Source of the DNA: Entomobacter blattae
Lineage (GTDB): Bacteria > Pseudomonadota > Alphaproteobacteria > Acetobacterales > Acetobacteraceae
Reading direction: 5' to 3'
DNA: 64,000 bases
Assembly: GCF_014672835.1 (NCBI RefSeq)
Contig: NZ_CP060244.1
Location: 1,405,001-1,469,000, forward strand
The position numbers were made by a program, and so were the translations under genes. Each line of letters begins with the position of its first letter. Within the stretch, counting starts at the first letter, position 1. The notes below the pieces were generated by a model that saw nothing but the letters and a program-made list of their open reading frames with translations, had not been told where the DNA came from and ran no database searches. Positions 54,543 through 62,940 of the stretch are shown here, one piece after another.

Positions 54543-57320
54543 TCATAGCTCATTAAGTAACGTTTTAAGATGGTAAAGTTCTTCAAGGGCTTCTCGAGGT
54601 GTTAAAGAATCGGGATCAAGGGCGGCAACCTGTTGCCTGAGGACATCTTTTGTCCCTTCTTCTGTCCTTTCTTCTGGCCCTTCGGGGGTGTTGTTTGGGG
54701 CTTGCGGAAGAATAATCTTAAGAAGGGGTAAATCATCACTGTATATTTGGTACTCCTTTTCTAGTTTTGCAAGGAGTTTTTGCGCGCGTACTACTACAGG
54801 TTGTGGTACACCAGCTAGGCGGGCCACATGGATCCCCCAGCTTTTTTCGGCCCGCCCCTCTACTACTTCATGGAGGAAAACCACAGTATTCTTCCATTCT
54901 TGTACTTTCATGGTAAAGGGTTTCACCTGTTTAAGGCTGGCGGCAAGTTCAGGTAATTCGTGGAAATGGGTCGCAAAAATGGTGCGACAACCTACAATAT
55001 TATGGATGGTTTCCAGCACAGCATAGGCAATGGCTAGGCCATCAAGGGTGGCGGTGCCTCGGCCAATTTCATCAATCACTACAAACGAACGTTCAGTGGC
55101 TTGGTTAAGAATGGTGGCGGTTTCGGCCATTTCCATCATAAAGGTAGAACGTCCCCGCGCCAGATCGTCTGAAGCCCCGACTCGAGAAAAAATGCGGTCT
55201 ACTATACCCAATTCCACCTTTTGGGCCGGAACAGGCAGGCCAGCCTGAGCTAGAATAACGGCCAAGGCGGTTTGTCGTAAAAAGGTAGATTTGCCCGCCA
55301 TATTGGGCCCGGTGAGAAGCATAACATGTTGGGCGGCATTGAGGTTGCAGTCATTCGGGGCGAAACGTTCTGCCTTTTGTAAGGCTTGCTCTACAATAGG
55401 GTGCCGGGCCTTTTCGAGCACAAAGCGTGTGTCGTTATACATTTGTGGGCATGTCCAGCCCGGTTTAAGCGAAAGGCTTGCACAGGAATAAAGTACATCC
55501 AGTAAGGCAAGTTTTTCAATCGTATCGGGCAGGTTTTGGTGATAGATACTTTCTTCTACCAATTTTTCGAATAGGGCACTTTCATAGGCTTGGGCTTGTT
55601 CGGTGGCTTCAGCAATCTGCTGGCCAAGGGCAATAAGCCGCTCTGTTGAGAAGCGCGCTAAAGAGGCCGTGCCTTGCCTAAGGATAAGTTCGGGGCGCTC
55701 TTTAAGGTGGCGGGCAGCAGTGGCAGGGGCCTCAAGCACGTACCCCAACTGGGCATGATAGCGTATTTTTAGGGAAGAAAGGTTATAATGCTCGGCATAT
55801 TCAGCTTGGAGCTGGCCTAAAATCTGGCGGTTATTGTCACGTAGTTGTCGGTAATCGTCCAAGGTTTTGTCGTAGCCCTCGGCAATAATTCCCCCTTCAT
55901 CAAGGCGGGCAGGCAGGTTGCGGGCCAGGCTTTTTTCCAGTAGGCTGCTTAGGTCTTCGGCCTGGGTCAGGCTTAGGGCGATATCGGCCAGGATGGGCGG
56001 TGGCGGGGTGGTTTGAAAATGCACCTGAAGAAGAAGGGCGAGCGAGCGGCTCACCATAAGCCCATCGCGTATGGCGCCCAGATCACGGGGTTGTCCACGT
56101 CTGAGTGAAAGGCGGCTCAGGGCCCGGGCCATATCGGGCAGTGTTTTAAGCTTGCCCATGAGCTGTGGTAGGAGGTCTTGCTGCGCTGCCAGAGGCGTTG
56201 TCAGAGCCCCCCACCCTGCCTGACGGGCCCGGATGGCCTCAATATCCGTTATAGGAGAAGAAAGCCAGTTGGCAAGCAAGCGTGCACCAGCTGCCGTACG
56301 GGTGGCATTGACACAGGCAAAAAGGGTAAAGCGCGTTTCGCCCTCACGGGTTTGAAGAATATCCAGGCTGGCCCGTGTGGCAGGGTCTATGCCCATAATC
56401 GTTTTGTCTTTTTGAGACAGAGGGGTAAACAGCCGCGGTATTTTCCCTGCCTGGGTGCGTTTAATATAATCCACCACGCAGCCAGCGGCCATAATCTCCT
56501 CATGGGTAAAATCCCCAAAGGATTCCAGTGCCAGGACATTGAAATGCTCAGAAAGTTTCTGCCGAGCCTGTTCAAAGGAATAGGAGGAAGGCTCAAAGGG
56601 TGAAACAGAAAGGGAGTCTGACAAGGTAAGGGTAGGAGGGGCTAAAATCTCTGCCGGTGTGAGGCGGCCGAGCAGATCGTTAAGGTTTTTATAGGGGAGA
56701 GAGGTGGTCTCGAAACTGCCGGTGGAAATATCCGTCCATGCGGCTCCAATGGGGGTATCTTGCCTAAGGGTTGGGGGTGTTTTGCGGCTTGTGGGGCGCG
56801 TGGAGAAAATAGGGTAAAGTGCTAAGAGCAGGTTGGTTTGGGTGGGGTTAAGCAGTTCATCTTCAATAAGGGTGCCGGGGGTGACTATGCGTACCACATC
56901 GCGCTTAAGCGGACCCTTGGCTTTTGTTTTAACCCGTGAGAGGGCCGTTTCAACTTGTTCTACAATCGCAACGTGGAATTTTTTTTTCACCAGTTTAGGC
57001 AAATAAGAGGCGGCCTGTTCGGCGGGAAAGCCACACATGGGAATAGGCACACCTTGGTGTTGGCCTCGGTGTGTAAGGTTAATTTCCATAATGGGGGCGG
57101 CCAACTCGGCATCTGCAAAAAAAAGCTCGAAAAAATCACCCATTCTAAAAAATAACACGGTATCGGGGTATTGGGCCTTAATCTCAAACCATTGGGCCAT
57201 AGCTGGCGAGGCCCCATCCGGTGTAGGAATTACGGGAACTTCCAGCTGAGGGGAGGAAGAGGAAGGGGCGTTTTCGGTTTCTGGGTTTTGATCAAGCATG
57301 GGTGTTTGGAACAGATCCAT
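54543..57320 (-). CDS. mutS: DNA mismatch repair protein MutS
   Basis: MutS recognises mismatches. The 925-residue protein has the mismatch-binding Phe-x-Glu motif in RMGDFFELFFADA (about residue 60), the connector and core domains, and an ATPase domain with Walker A GPNMAGKSTFLRQ and DEIGRGTATLDGLAIA (Walker B and signature), followed by FATHFHEL. All key residues are intact. The long N-terminal segment before the mismatch motif is acidic and Ser/Pro-rich. It lies between murJ and glnD on the same strand. Confidence 0.97.
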   Translation of the reverse strand: MDLFQTPMLDQNPETENAPSSSSPQLEVPVIPTPDGASPAMAQWFEIKAQYPDTVLFFRMGDFFELFFADAELAAPIMEINLTHRGQHQGVPIPMCGFPAEQAASYLPKLVKKKFHVAIVEQVETALSRVKTKAKGPLKRDVVRIVTPGTLIEDELLNPTQTNLLLALYPIFSTRPTSRKTPPTLRQDTPIGAAWTDISTGSFETTSLPYKNLNDLLGRLTPAEILAPPTLTLSDSLSVSPFEPSSYSFEQARQKLSEHFNVLALESFGDFTHEEIMAAGCVVDYIKRTQAGKIPRLFTPLSQKDKTIMGIDPATRASLDILQTREGETRFTLFACVNATRTAAGARLLANWLSSPITDIEAIRARQAGWGALTTPLAAQQDLLPQLMGKLKTLPDMARALSRLSLRRGQPRDLGAIRDGLMVSRSLALLLQVHFQTTPPPPILADIALSLTQAEDLSSLLEKSLARNLPARLDEGGIIAEGYDKTLDDYRQLRDNNRQILGQLQAEYAEHYNLSSLKIRYHAQLGYVLEAPATAARHLKERPELILRQGTASLARFSTERLIALGQQIAEATEQAQAYESALFEKLVEESIYHQNLPDTIEKLALLDVLYSCASLSLKPGWTCPQMYNDTRFVLEKARHPIVEQALQKAERFAPNDCNLNAAQHVMLLTGPNMAGKSTFLRQTALAVILAQAGLPVPAQKVELGIVDRIFSRVGASDDLARGRSTFMMEMAETATILNQATERSFVVIDEIGRGTATLDGLAIAYAVLETIHNIVGCRTIFATHFHELPELAASLKQVKPFTMKVQEWKNTVVFLHEVVEGRAEKSWGIHVARLAGVPQPVVVRAQKLLAKLEKEYQIYSDDLPLLKIILPQAPNNTPEGPEERTEEGTKDVLRQQVAALDPDSLTPREALEELYHLKTLLNEL

Positions 57321-57367
57321 AGTAAAAATTTGCTTTGTGAGAGATCATACCGCGTTTTTGTTTTTTT

Positions 57368-58975
57368 TCACCTCTTTTTAACCTTATTAACGACTTTTTT
57401 ATAAAAGGTTTGAATTTTGATAACTCCTGCCCATTGTAAGATAATACCATATAGGAGGGCTCCTATAGCGATCATGCCGCCTAAAAGGGTAGCCCGTAAA
57501 AGGGAGTGGCCGGTTTTAAAGAGGGTGGCTGTTTCGTAAGAAAGAATGAAGAGCACAATTCCCATGGCCAAGCTGGCAGCTGCCATGAGCCCGAGCTTGC
57601 GAAGAAAGGGTTTATCGGGTGTGAGATGGTTTTTCCTGAGCAGAATACCTGCCAGGATAAAGCTATTGCCCCAGGCGGCAAGGCTGCTGGCCAAAGGGGG
57701 GCCAACATGGGCCAGAGGGCGCATGAATAAAAGGTTGAGGATAAGGTTAAGGGCCAATGTGGCCATTCCTACCTTAACAGGGGTTGCGGTATCTCCCCGG
57801 GCAAAAAATGCCGGAGAAAGTACTTTAATCATGACGAAAGCAGGGAGGCCTAGGGCATAAGCCTGTAAGGAATGCGAGGCTAGCAAGGCAGCATTGACGC
57901 TGAAAGCCCCATGCTGGAAAAGAACGGCCATGATGGGGAAGGCCAGAAAGATTAGCCCTGTGCAGGCGGGTAATGTCAGGCCCATGGCATAGAGCATGGC
58001 CGTATTCTGGGTCTGTAAGGCCTGTTTGGTGTTATTTTGGGCCAGTTCCTGCGTTAAGAGGGGCAATAAGGTTGTGCCCGCTGCTGCTCCCAATACTCCT
58101 AAAGGGAGTTGGTTAATCCGATCGGCAAAATACATATAGGACACACTGCCTGTGGGCAAAAGGGTGGCAATAATGGTATCGACTGTAAGGTTAAGCTGGG
58201 TAATGCCGCTGCCAATAAGGCCTGGCATCATTTTACGAAACAGCGTTTTCAGCTTTTCATTCAGAACTGGGAGTGTTGGCCATAAGGGCATGGCGGCTCG
58301 TTGAACAGCAAAGAGAAGAATGCCCAGCTGGATAACACCAGAAAACGTCACCCCCCAGGCTGCGGCCATAGCTACTCCGCCGACATAGGGCGAGAGAGAG
58401 ACAAGGGCGAATATGCCCACCACATTGAAGGAAACATAGGCTGCTGCCGCGATGCTGAAATAGTGCAGGCTGTTTAACACGCCAGAGACCAGCGCTGCGG
58501 CACAGATGAGAACAAGGTAGGGAAATGTTATGCGGCTGAGTTGTACGGCATAGCCAAACCGGCCGTTATCGCTTCCAAATCCTGGGGCGATGATCTGGAT
58601 AACCCCTGGCATAAAAATTTCGCCCAGGCAGCAGAATATGCCTAGGCAAAGGAGCAGCATGGTTAAGGATTGCCGTGCAAAGAGATGAGCACTTTCTTTT
58701 CCCTCCTTTTTGAGGATGGTCGAGAATAAAGGCACAAAGGCAGCGTTAAAGGCGCCCTCTCCAAAAAGCCTGCGGAACATATTAGGCAAGCGAAAAGCGA
58801 CCTGGAAGGCATCCTGCAAGGGCCCCACCCCTAAGAAGGCTGCCAGAAGTTGATCACGAACAAGCCCAAGTAGCCTGCTAAGCATAATCCAGCTGCTGAC
58901 GGAAAAAAAGCCTTTGAGCATAATGGTTGGCCTTAGAAGGATATGGCAGGTGAACCCTGCCAAAAAGGGCAGCAT
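57368..58975 (-). CDS. murJ: Lipid II flippase MurJ
   Basis: MurJ moves lipid II across the inner membrane for peptidoglycan synthesis. The 535-residue protein has 14 likely membrane helices, starting MLKGFFSVSSWIMLSRLLGLVRDQL around residues 19-43 (shown in part as SRLLGLVRDQL). LPNMFRRLFGEGAFNAAFVP and the FARGDTATPVKVG segment are typical. An N-terminal extension of about 18 residues precedes the usual MurJ start; an ATG about 18 codons in (58921) gives the expected N-terminus. A 37-base piece of the gene recurs at 59863-59899. Confidence 0.93.
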   Translation of the reverse strand: MLPFLAGFTCHILLRPTIMLKGFFSVSSWIMLSRLLGLVRDQLLAAFLGVGPLQDAFQVAFRLPNMFRRLFGEGAFNAAFVPLFSTILKKEGKESAHLFARQSLTMLLLCLGIFCCLGEIFMPGVIQIIAPGFGSDNGRFGYAVQLSRITFPYLVLICAAALVSGVLNSLHYFSIAAAAYVSFNVVGIFALVSLSPYVGGVAMAAAWGVTFSGVIQLGILLFAVQRAAMPLWPTLPVLNEKLKTLFRKMMPGLIGSGITQLNLTVDTIIATLLPTGSVSYMYFADRINQLPLGVLGAAAGTTLLPLLTQELAQNNTKQALQTQNTAMLYAMGLTLPACTGLIFLAFPIMAVLFQHGAFSVNAALLASHSLQAYALGLPAFVMIKVLSPAFFARGDTATPVKVGMATLALNLILNLLFMRPLAHVGPPLASSLAAWGNSFILAGILLRKNHLTPDKPFLRKLGLMAAASLAMGIVLFILSYETATLFKTGHSLLRATLLGGMIAIGALLYGIILQWAGVIKIQTFYKKVVNKVKKR

Positions 58976-59051
58976 AAACCTATAGCGGCTTTAAGGGGAG
59001 GGTAGCACGCTAAATTTGTAGACAAAACTGGTCAGGGGTTAAAATCAGGGG

Positions 59052-59543
59052 CTAAAAATCGTAGATGGTTTTTTCCAGGGCCATAACGCATCTTTTTGAA
59101 ACTGGCGGGGTGAGGCTTGTAAACCAAGTGGCAAGCTGGCCTTGGCGGTTGATGATGTATTTATAGAAATTCCACCGTGGAAGAGAAAGTAGGCCCCCTT
59201 GTTCTGCCAGCCATTGAAAAAGGGGGATGCGCCCATTCCCCTTGATAGGAGATTTGGCAGCCATGGGAAAGCTTACCCCGTAATTTTTATGGCAGAAGGC
59301 TGCAATCTCTTTATTATCAGCGGGTTCTTGATGGCCAAATTCGTTTGATGGAATTCCAATAACAATCAGGCCTTGTTTTTTATAGCGGCTCCATACAGCT
59401 TGTAGCCCTTCATATTGGGGGGTAAAGCCACATTTAGAGGCCGTATTGACCAGCAAAAGAGGATGATTTTTATAATCACCCAGAGTCAGGGAGCTGCCAT
59501 CTAGTGAGGGAAGAGAAAAATCATAGGCTGTTTTGGTTTGCAT
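59052..59543 (-). CDS. Glutathione peroxidase family protein
   Basis: A 163-residue thiol peroxidase that reduces hydroperoxides. The catalytic Cys is C38 in NTASKCGFTPQYEGL, and the partner Gln (FGHQEP) and Trp (WNFYKY) residues of the family are present. There is no selenocysteine. It was probably transcribed alone; murJ follows on the same strand. Together with gshB it fits a glutathione-based peroxide defence, although many such enzymes use thioredoxin. Confidence 0.93.
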   Translation of the reverse strand: MQTKTAYDFSLPSLDGSSLTLGDYKNHPLLLVNTASKCGFTPQYEGLQAVWSRYKKQGLIVIGIPSNEFGHQEPADNKEIAAFCHKNYGVSFPMAAKSPIKGNGRIPLFQWLAEQGGLLSLPRWNFYKYIINRQGQLATWFTSLTPPVSKRCVMALEKTIYDF

Positions 59544-59862
59544 GGTCTTTTTAATGAAAATGTTCTTAATGAGGTTGTTCGTAAAAAAGAAGAGATGAAA
59601 GCAAATGGTCCATTGGCCAGCCAGGCTTCAGGGATGAAAAGCCGTGCGGTCAAAGGGTAGTCCTGGTAGAGCCAATATAACGAAGTGCGCGGAATTTTAT
59701 AACATCAAGATGGTAGAGGGCTTCATGGTTGTTTTTTCTCGCATTGGCTCAAAAGCTCTTTTTGATATACAAAATTTTAAGAAGGGACAAAAGATTTTTT
59801 TAAAGACTTGTCAATTTTTAACGGCTTGTCAAAAAGAAGAAAACATTAAAGAAGAAGACACG

Positions 59863-59899
59863 ACTGGGAGTGTTGGCCATAAGGGCATGGCGGCTCGTT
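59863..59899 (+). repeat. 37-bp exact copy of part of murJ
   Basis: The 37 bases are identical to 58265-58301 inside murJ and have the same orientation. Flanks do not match. It joins directly to the dipeptidase fragment, so two unrelated pieces were joined here. Confidence 0.9.
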
Positions 59900-59902
59900 A
59901 TA

Positions 59903-59975
59903 GAGTTATTTGAAGCATGCGAAACATCCACCATAATACCCAGATTATTCATGTGCTGAATCACTTCTATGAGTG
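59903..59975 (-). pseudogene. Fragment of a membrane dipeptidase (M19 family)
   Basis: The minus strand reads EVIQHMNNLGIMVDVSHAS, which matches the core beta strand and zinc-ligand His region of M19 renal-dipeptidase-like enzymes (VREMNRLGMIVDVSHTS type). Only about 24 codons remain. The match is short, so it could be chance, but every residue pattern of the block is kept. Confidence 0.5.
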
Positions 59976-60105
59976 AGTGTAATAAGTCAGTCTGTATGAG
60001 TGTATAAGTTTGTATGAGTGTGCGTGTCAGTCAGTCTGTATGAATGCACGTGTCAGTCAGGAAATATGCAAATGTTAAGAGTAGGGCGCTCTTTGTCTAT
60101 TCTTC

Positions 60106-61116
60106 CTATTCTGCCTTTAGGGGACGAGCAAAAAGGGCTTTAATACTATCCTCAACGCTAATACCCCCGTTGAGCACTGCACAAATGGTTTGGGTAATAG
60201 GCATATCTACACCATATTGCAAAGCCATAAGTTGGAGGGCTGGGGCAGTATAGGCCCCTTCGGCAACAGTTGTATGCTGGGCGAGGTAATCTTGGGGGGT
60301 AATTCCTTGGCCAAGGGCAATGCCTAAGGAATAATTGCGAGATGATGGCCCTGTACAGGTTAATACCAGGTCGCCAATCCCAGCCAGGCCATAGAGGGTC
60401 TCTACACGCCCTTCCATGGCGATGGTGAGGGCTTTAAGCTCATTAATAGCGCGGCTAATCATGGCAGCCCGTGCGTTATCGCCCAGCTTGGCTCCATCCA
60501 GGATGCCTGCAGCAATGGCAAACACATTTTTGGCCGCCCCGCAAAGTTGCACGCCGTTGGGATCTGTACTGGTGTAGAGACGAAAAAACTCAGAAGACAG
60601 CGTATAGGCGATTTGGGCGGCAAAAGCACTATTGTGGTGGGCAATAACGCTGGCGGCTGGTAAGCCTTGGGCGATTTCGCGGGCAAAGTTAGGGCCAGAA
60701 AGCACGGCAGCAAGGGCTTTAGGGTGAATGCTACTGACAATTTTGGAAGGAAGATCCATAGAGGGATTTTCTATTCCCTTACAGCAGATAACATAGGGTT
60801 TCTCGTGTGGGAGATGGGGGAGGATACTGCGTAAAGCCTGTAAGGGCATAGTGAGAAGGTAAAGCTCTGCTTCTTGAACCTCAGCAAAATCGCTGGTGAC
60901 AGTTATGGCTTCTGGAAGGATAAATTCGGGCAAGCGTGGCATACGTCGCTCGACTTTAACGCTATTATTGTTGGCGGCCTTCATGAAGGGGGGCGGAGTG
61001 CGTGACCAGAGCTGGACTCTATTGCCTGCCCGCAAGGCCTGAAGGGCTAGGGAGACTCCCCATGAGCCGGCACCAATGACGGCAACAGTACCAAAGGTGG
61101 AAGAATGAGGGGCCAT
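60106..61116 (-). CDS. gpsA: Glycerol-3-phosphate dehydrogenase [NAD(P)+]
   Basis: GpsA makes glycerol-3-phosphate for phospholipid synthesis. The 336-residue protein has the dinucleotide fold VIGAGSWGVSLALQALRAGN (about residues 13-32), LSGPNFAREIAQGLPAA, NVFAIAAGILDGAKLGDNAR with the conserved catalytic Lys region, and GIGDLVLTCTG. It lies downstream of tsaD on the same strand, an order common in alphaproteobacteria, but 512 bases separate them. Confidence 0.96.
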   Translation of the reverse strand: MAPHSSTFGTVAVIGAGSWGVSLALQALRAGNRVQLWSRTPPPFMKAANNNSVKVERRMPRLPEFILPEAITVTSDFAEVQEAELYLLTMPLQALRSILPHLPHEKPYVICCKGIENPSMDLPSKIVSSIHPKALAAVLSGPNFAREIAQGLPAASVIAHHNSAFAAQIAYTLSSEFFRLYTSTDPNGVQLCGAAKNVFAIAAGILDGAKLGDNARAAMISRAINELKALTIAMEGRVETLYGLAGIGDLVLTCTGPSSRNYSLGIALGQGITPQDYLAQHTTVAEGAYTAPALQLMALQYGVDMPITQTICAVLNGGISVEDSIKALFARPLKAE

Positions 61117-61628
61117 GGGAATATTCCTTGGGTTAGGGAAAGGGGGGGAGGGAGAAAAGGAAAAGGGTTTTACAAAACCCCCTGTTTATAGGAGGAATTG
61201 GGCTTTAAGGGGAGAAATGCGAACAAGAGGAATCCTGCCAGGACAAGGGAAGACAGAAAAGGGGAGACAGGGAAGGGAAGAGGAGAAGGATTTTACAAAT
61301 GGTTTGCATCATGTTTCCACCTGGCTTGGCTAACCAAATTGTGGGCAGTTTTGGTAGCATCTGTAGTAGAATAAGTATCAAGCAGTCTTTGTGCAAAAGC
61401 ATCTGACTGTTTTTCTGAAAGGATGTTAAGTGTGAGACTGAAAGAATGTTCAGTATGAGAGTAATTAAGGATGTTAAGTGTGAAAGCAAGTGATGAAAAC
61501 AAAGAGCCATTACCAGTTTTGACCCCAGCTTTGGCCTTGGAGAAAGAGGGTAGAGAATAAAGAGATGAAGGGTTTCTGCAGAAAAGTGCGGAAGGAAGCA
61601 TAGAGAATAGAAGTGTAGAGAATAAAAG
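61117..61628. other. Gap between gpsA and tsaD with an 18-23-bp repeat
   Basis: No gene. Three copies of AAGGATGTTAAGTGTGAG (with variations) lie at 61420-61437, 61443-61460 and 61468-61485. Copies of AGAGAATA-AAG and AGAATAGAAG recur at 61551-61630 before the tsaD stop. Confidence 0.6.
61420..61485 (+). repeat. Triplicated 18-bp element in the gpsA-tsaD gap
   Basis: Units AAGGATGTTAAGTGTGAG (61420-61437), AAGAATGTTCAGTATGAG (61443-61460) and AAGGATGTTAAGTGTGAA (61468-61485) are separated by 5-7 bases. Units 1 and 3 differ only at the last base. Confidence 0.85.
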
Positions 61629-62798
61629 CTAGGCTGAAAAACGCTGGCGGAGTTCTTCTAGCGGCCATCGGGGGCGGGGGCGAGCGGCCATTCCATCCCG
61701 ATCGGCTAGCTTTATGCCTTTTTTTTGGGCTGCTTGCCATATCTCCTGGGCACACCATGCAACCATGACGGCATTGTCTGTGCACAACCGTAACGGGGGG
61801 GCCATAAAGGCCTTGTTGTGGCGTGCTGCCAGATCTGCCAGTGTGGCGCGTATGGCCATGTTCGCAGCCACCCCACCAGCGGTAACTAGGGCGGTGGCCT
61901 GGGGGAACAAGGCTAGGGCATGGGTTAGTCTGTCCTCAATGGTGTGGGTTACGGCATATTGGAAAGAGGCTGCAATATCAGCAGCCATTTGGCGGGGGAG
62001 GGGGTCATGACCATATGGCATGAGAAGATGGCTTACACTGGTTTTTAAACCTGAAAAGGAAAAATCACACCCAGCTCGTCCCACCATGGGGTGGGGGAGA
62101 GGATAGGCTTTGGGGTTTCCCTCTTTGGCCAAGGCTTCAAGAGCTGCACCACCTGGCCAACCTAATCCCAGCATTTTGGCAACTTTATCGAAAGCCTCAC
62201 CTGCGGCATCGTCAACCGTGCCGCCCAGTTTTCGATAGTCCCCTATTCCTTTCACGGCAATGCACTGGCAATGCCCACCAGATGCCAGAAACAGCAAGTA
62301 AGGAAAATCAACCCTGGGGGTATGCCTGAGGGTATGGGGCAAAGGCAGGCGCGGGGTAAGAGCGTGGGCTTCTATATGATTAATGGCGATAAAGGGTTTT
62401 TGCCATGCCATGGCCAGGCCCTTGCCCAGGGTGCTGCCGACAATGAGGCCACCGATTAACCCAGGGCCCGTGCTGGCAGCAATAGCAGTGAGCGATTCTA
62501 CCTTAAGGGCTGATGCCGCAAGGGTCTGTTCTAACATGCTCGGCAAAAGGGAGAGATGATTACGAGCTGCTATTTCTGGAATAACCCCTCCAAAGGGGGC
62601 ATGCTCCATTTGGGAAAAGACCTGTTCTGCCAGGATGGATCCAGCAGAATCCACAATAGCGCAGGCTGTCTCATCGCAGGATGTTTCAATGGCCAGAATA
62701 ATAGGGGCTACAGCCATAGGGGGAGAGGTAGATTGTGCAGAGGAGGAGGATGAGGGGGAAAGGGGAGTGGCATTTGGCATGGCTTTTTTGGGATCCAT
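61629..62798 (-). CDS. tsaD: tRNA N6-adenosine threonylcarbamoyltransferase TsaD
   Basis: TsaD adds the threonylcarbamoyl group at A37 of tRNAs that read ANN codons, with TsaB, TsaE and TsaC. The protein has the ASKHA ATPase fold with LAIETSCDETACAIV near the start, the metal-binding pair H141 and H145 in NHIEAH, the phosphate loop SGGHCQCI and CTDNAVMVAWC. Before the typical N-terminus there are about 27 Ser/Pro/Thr-rich residues; the Met at 62717 (residue 28, MAVAPIILAIETS) gives the normal start and is more likely the true one. Confidence 0.96.
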   Translation of the reverse strand: MDPKKAMPNATPLSPSSSSSAQSTSPPMAVAPIILAIETSCDETACAIVDSAGSILAEQVFSQMEHAPFGGVIPEIAARNHLSLLPSMLEQTLAASALKVESLTAIAASTGPGLIGGLIVGSTLGKGLAMAWQKPFIAINHIEAHALTPRLPLPHTLRHTPRVDFPYLLFLASGGHCQCIAVKGIGDYRKLGGTVDDAAGEAFDKVAKMLGLGWPGGAALEALAKEGNPKAYPLPHPMVGRAGCDFSFSGLKTSVSHLLMPYGHDPLPRQMAADIAASFQYAVTHTIEDRLTHALALFPQATALVTAGGVAANMAIRATLADLAARHNKAFMAPPLRLCTDNAVMVAWCAQEIWQAAQKKGIKLADRDGMAARPRPRWPLEELRQRFSA

Positions 62799-62940
62799 AT
62801 TTTATATAAGATGTATTTTTTATATAAAATTTATAAATTAAGGCCTTTTAGGAAGAACAGCGTTTGTTTTTTGGGTTTTGTTTACCCAATAGGTACTGTA
62901 TATAAATCCTTTTGAATTTTCTTTCTATTATAGCATAATC

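Larger units (their letters stand above)
59544..60105. other. Gap made of copied fragments and repeats
   Basis: No intact gene. It includes the murJ piece at 59863-59899, the dipeptidase piece at 59903-59975, and a loose repeat array (GTCAGTCTGTATGAGTGT type) at about 59978-60060. The remainder (59580-59860) reads as unassigned sequence. Confidence 0.6.
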
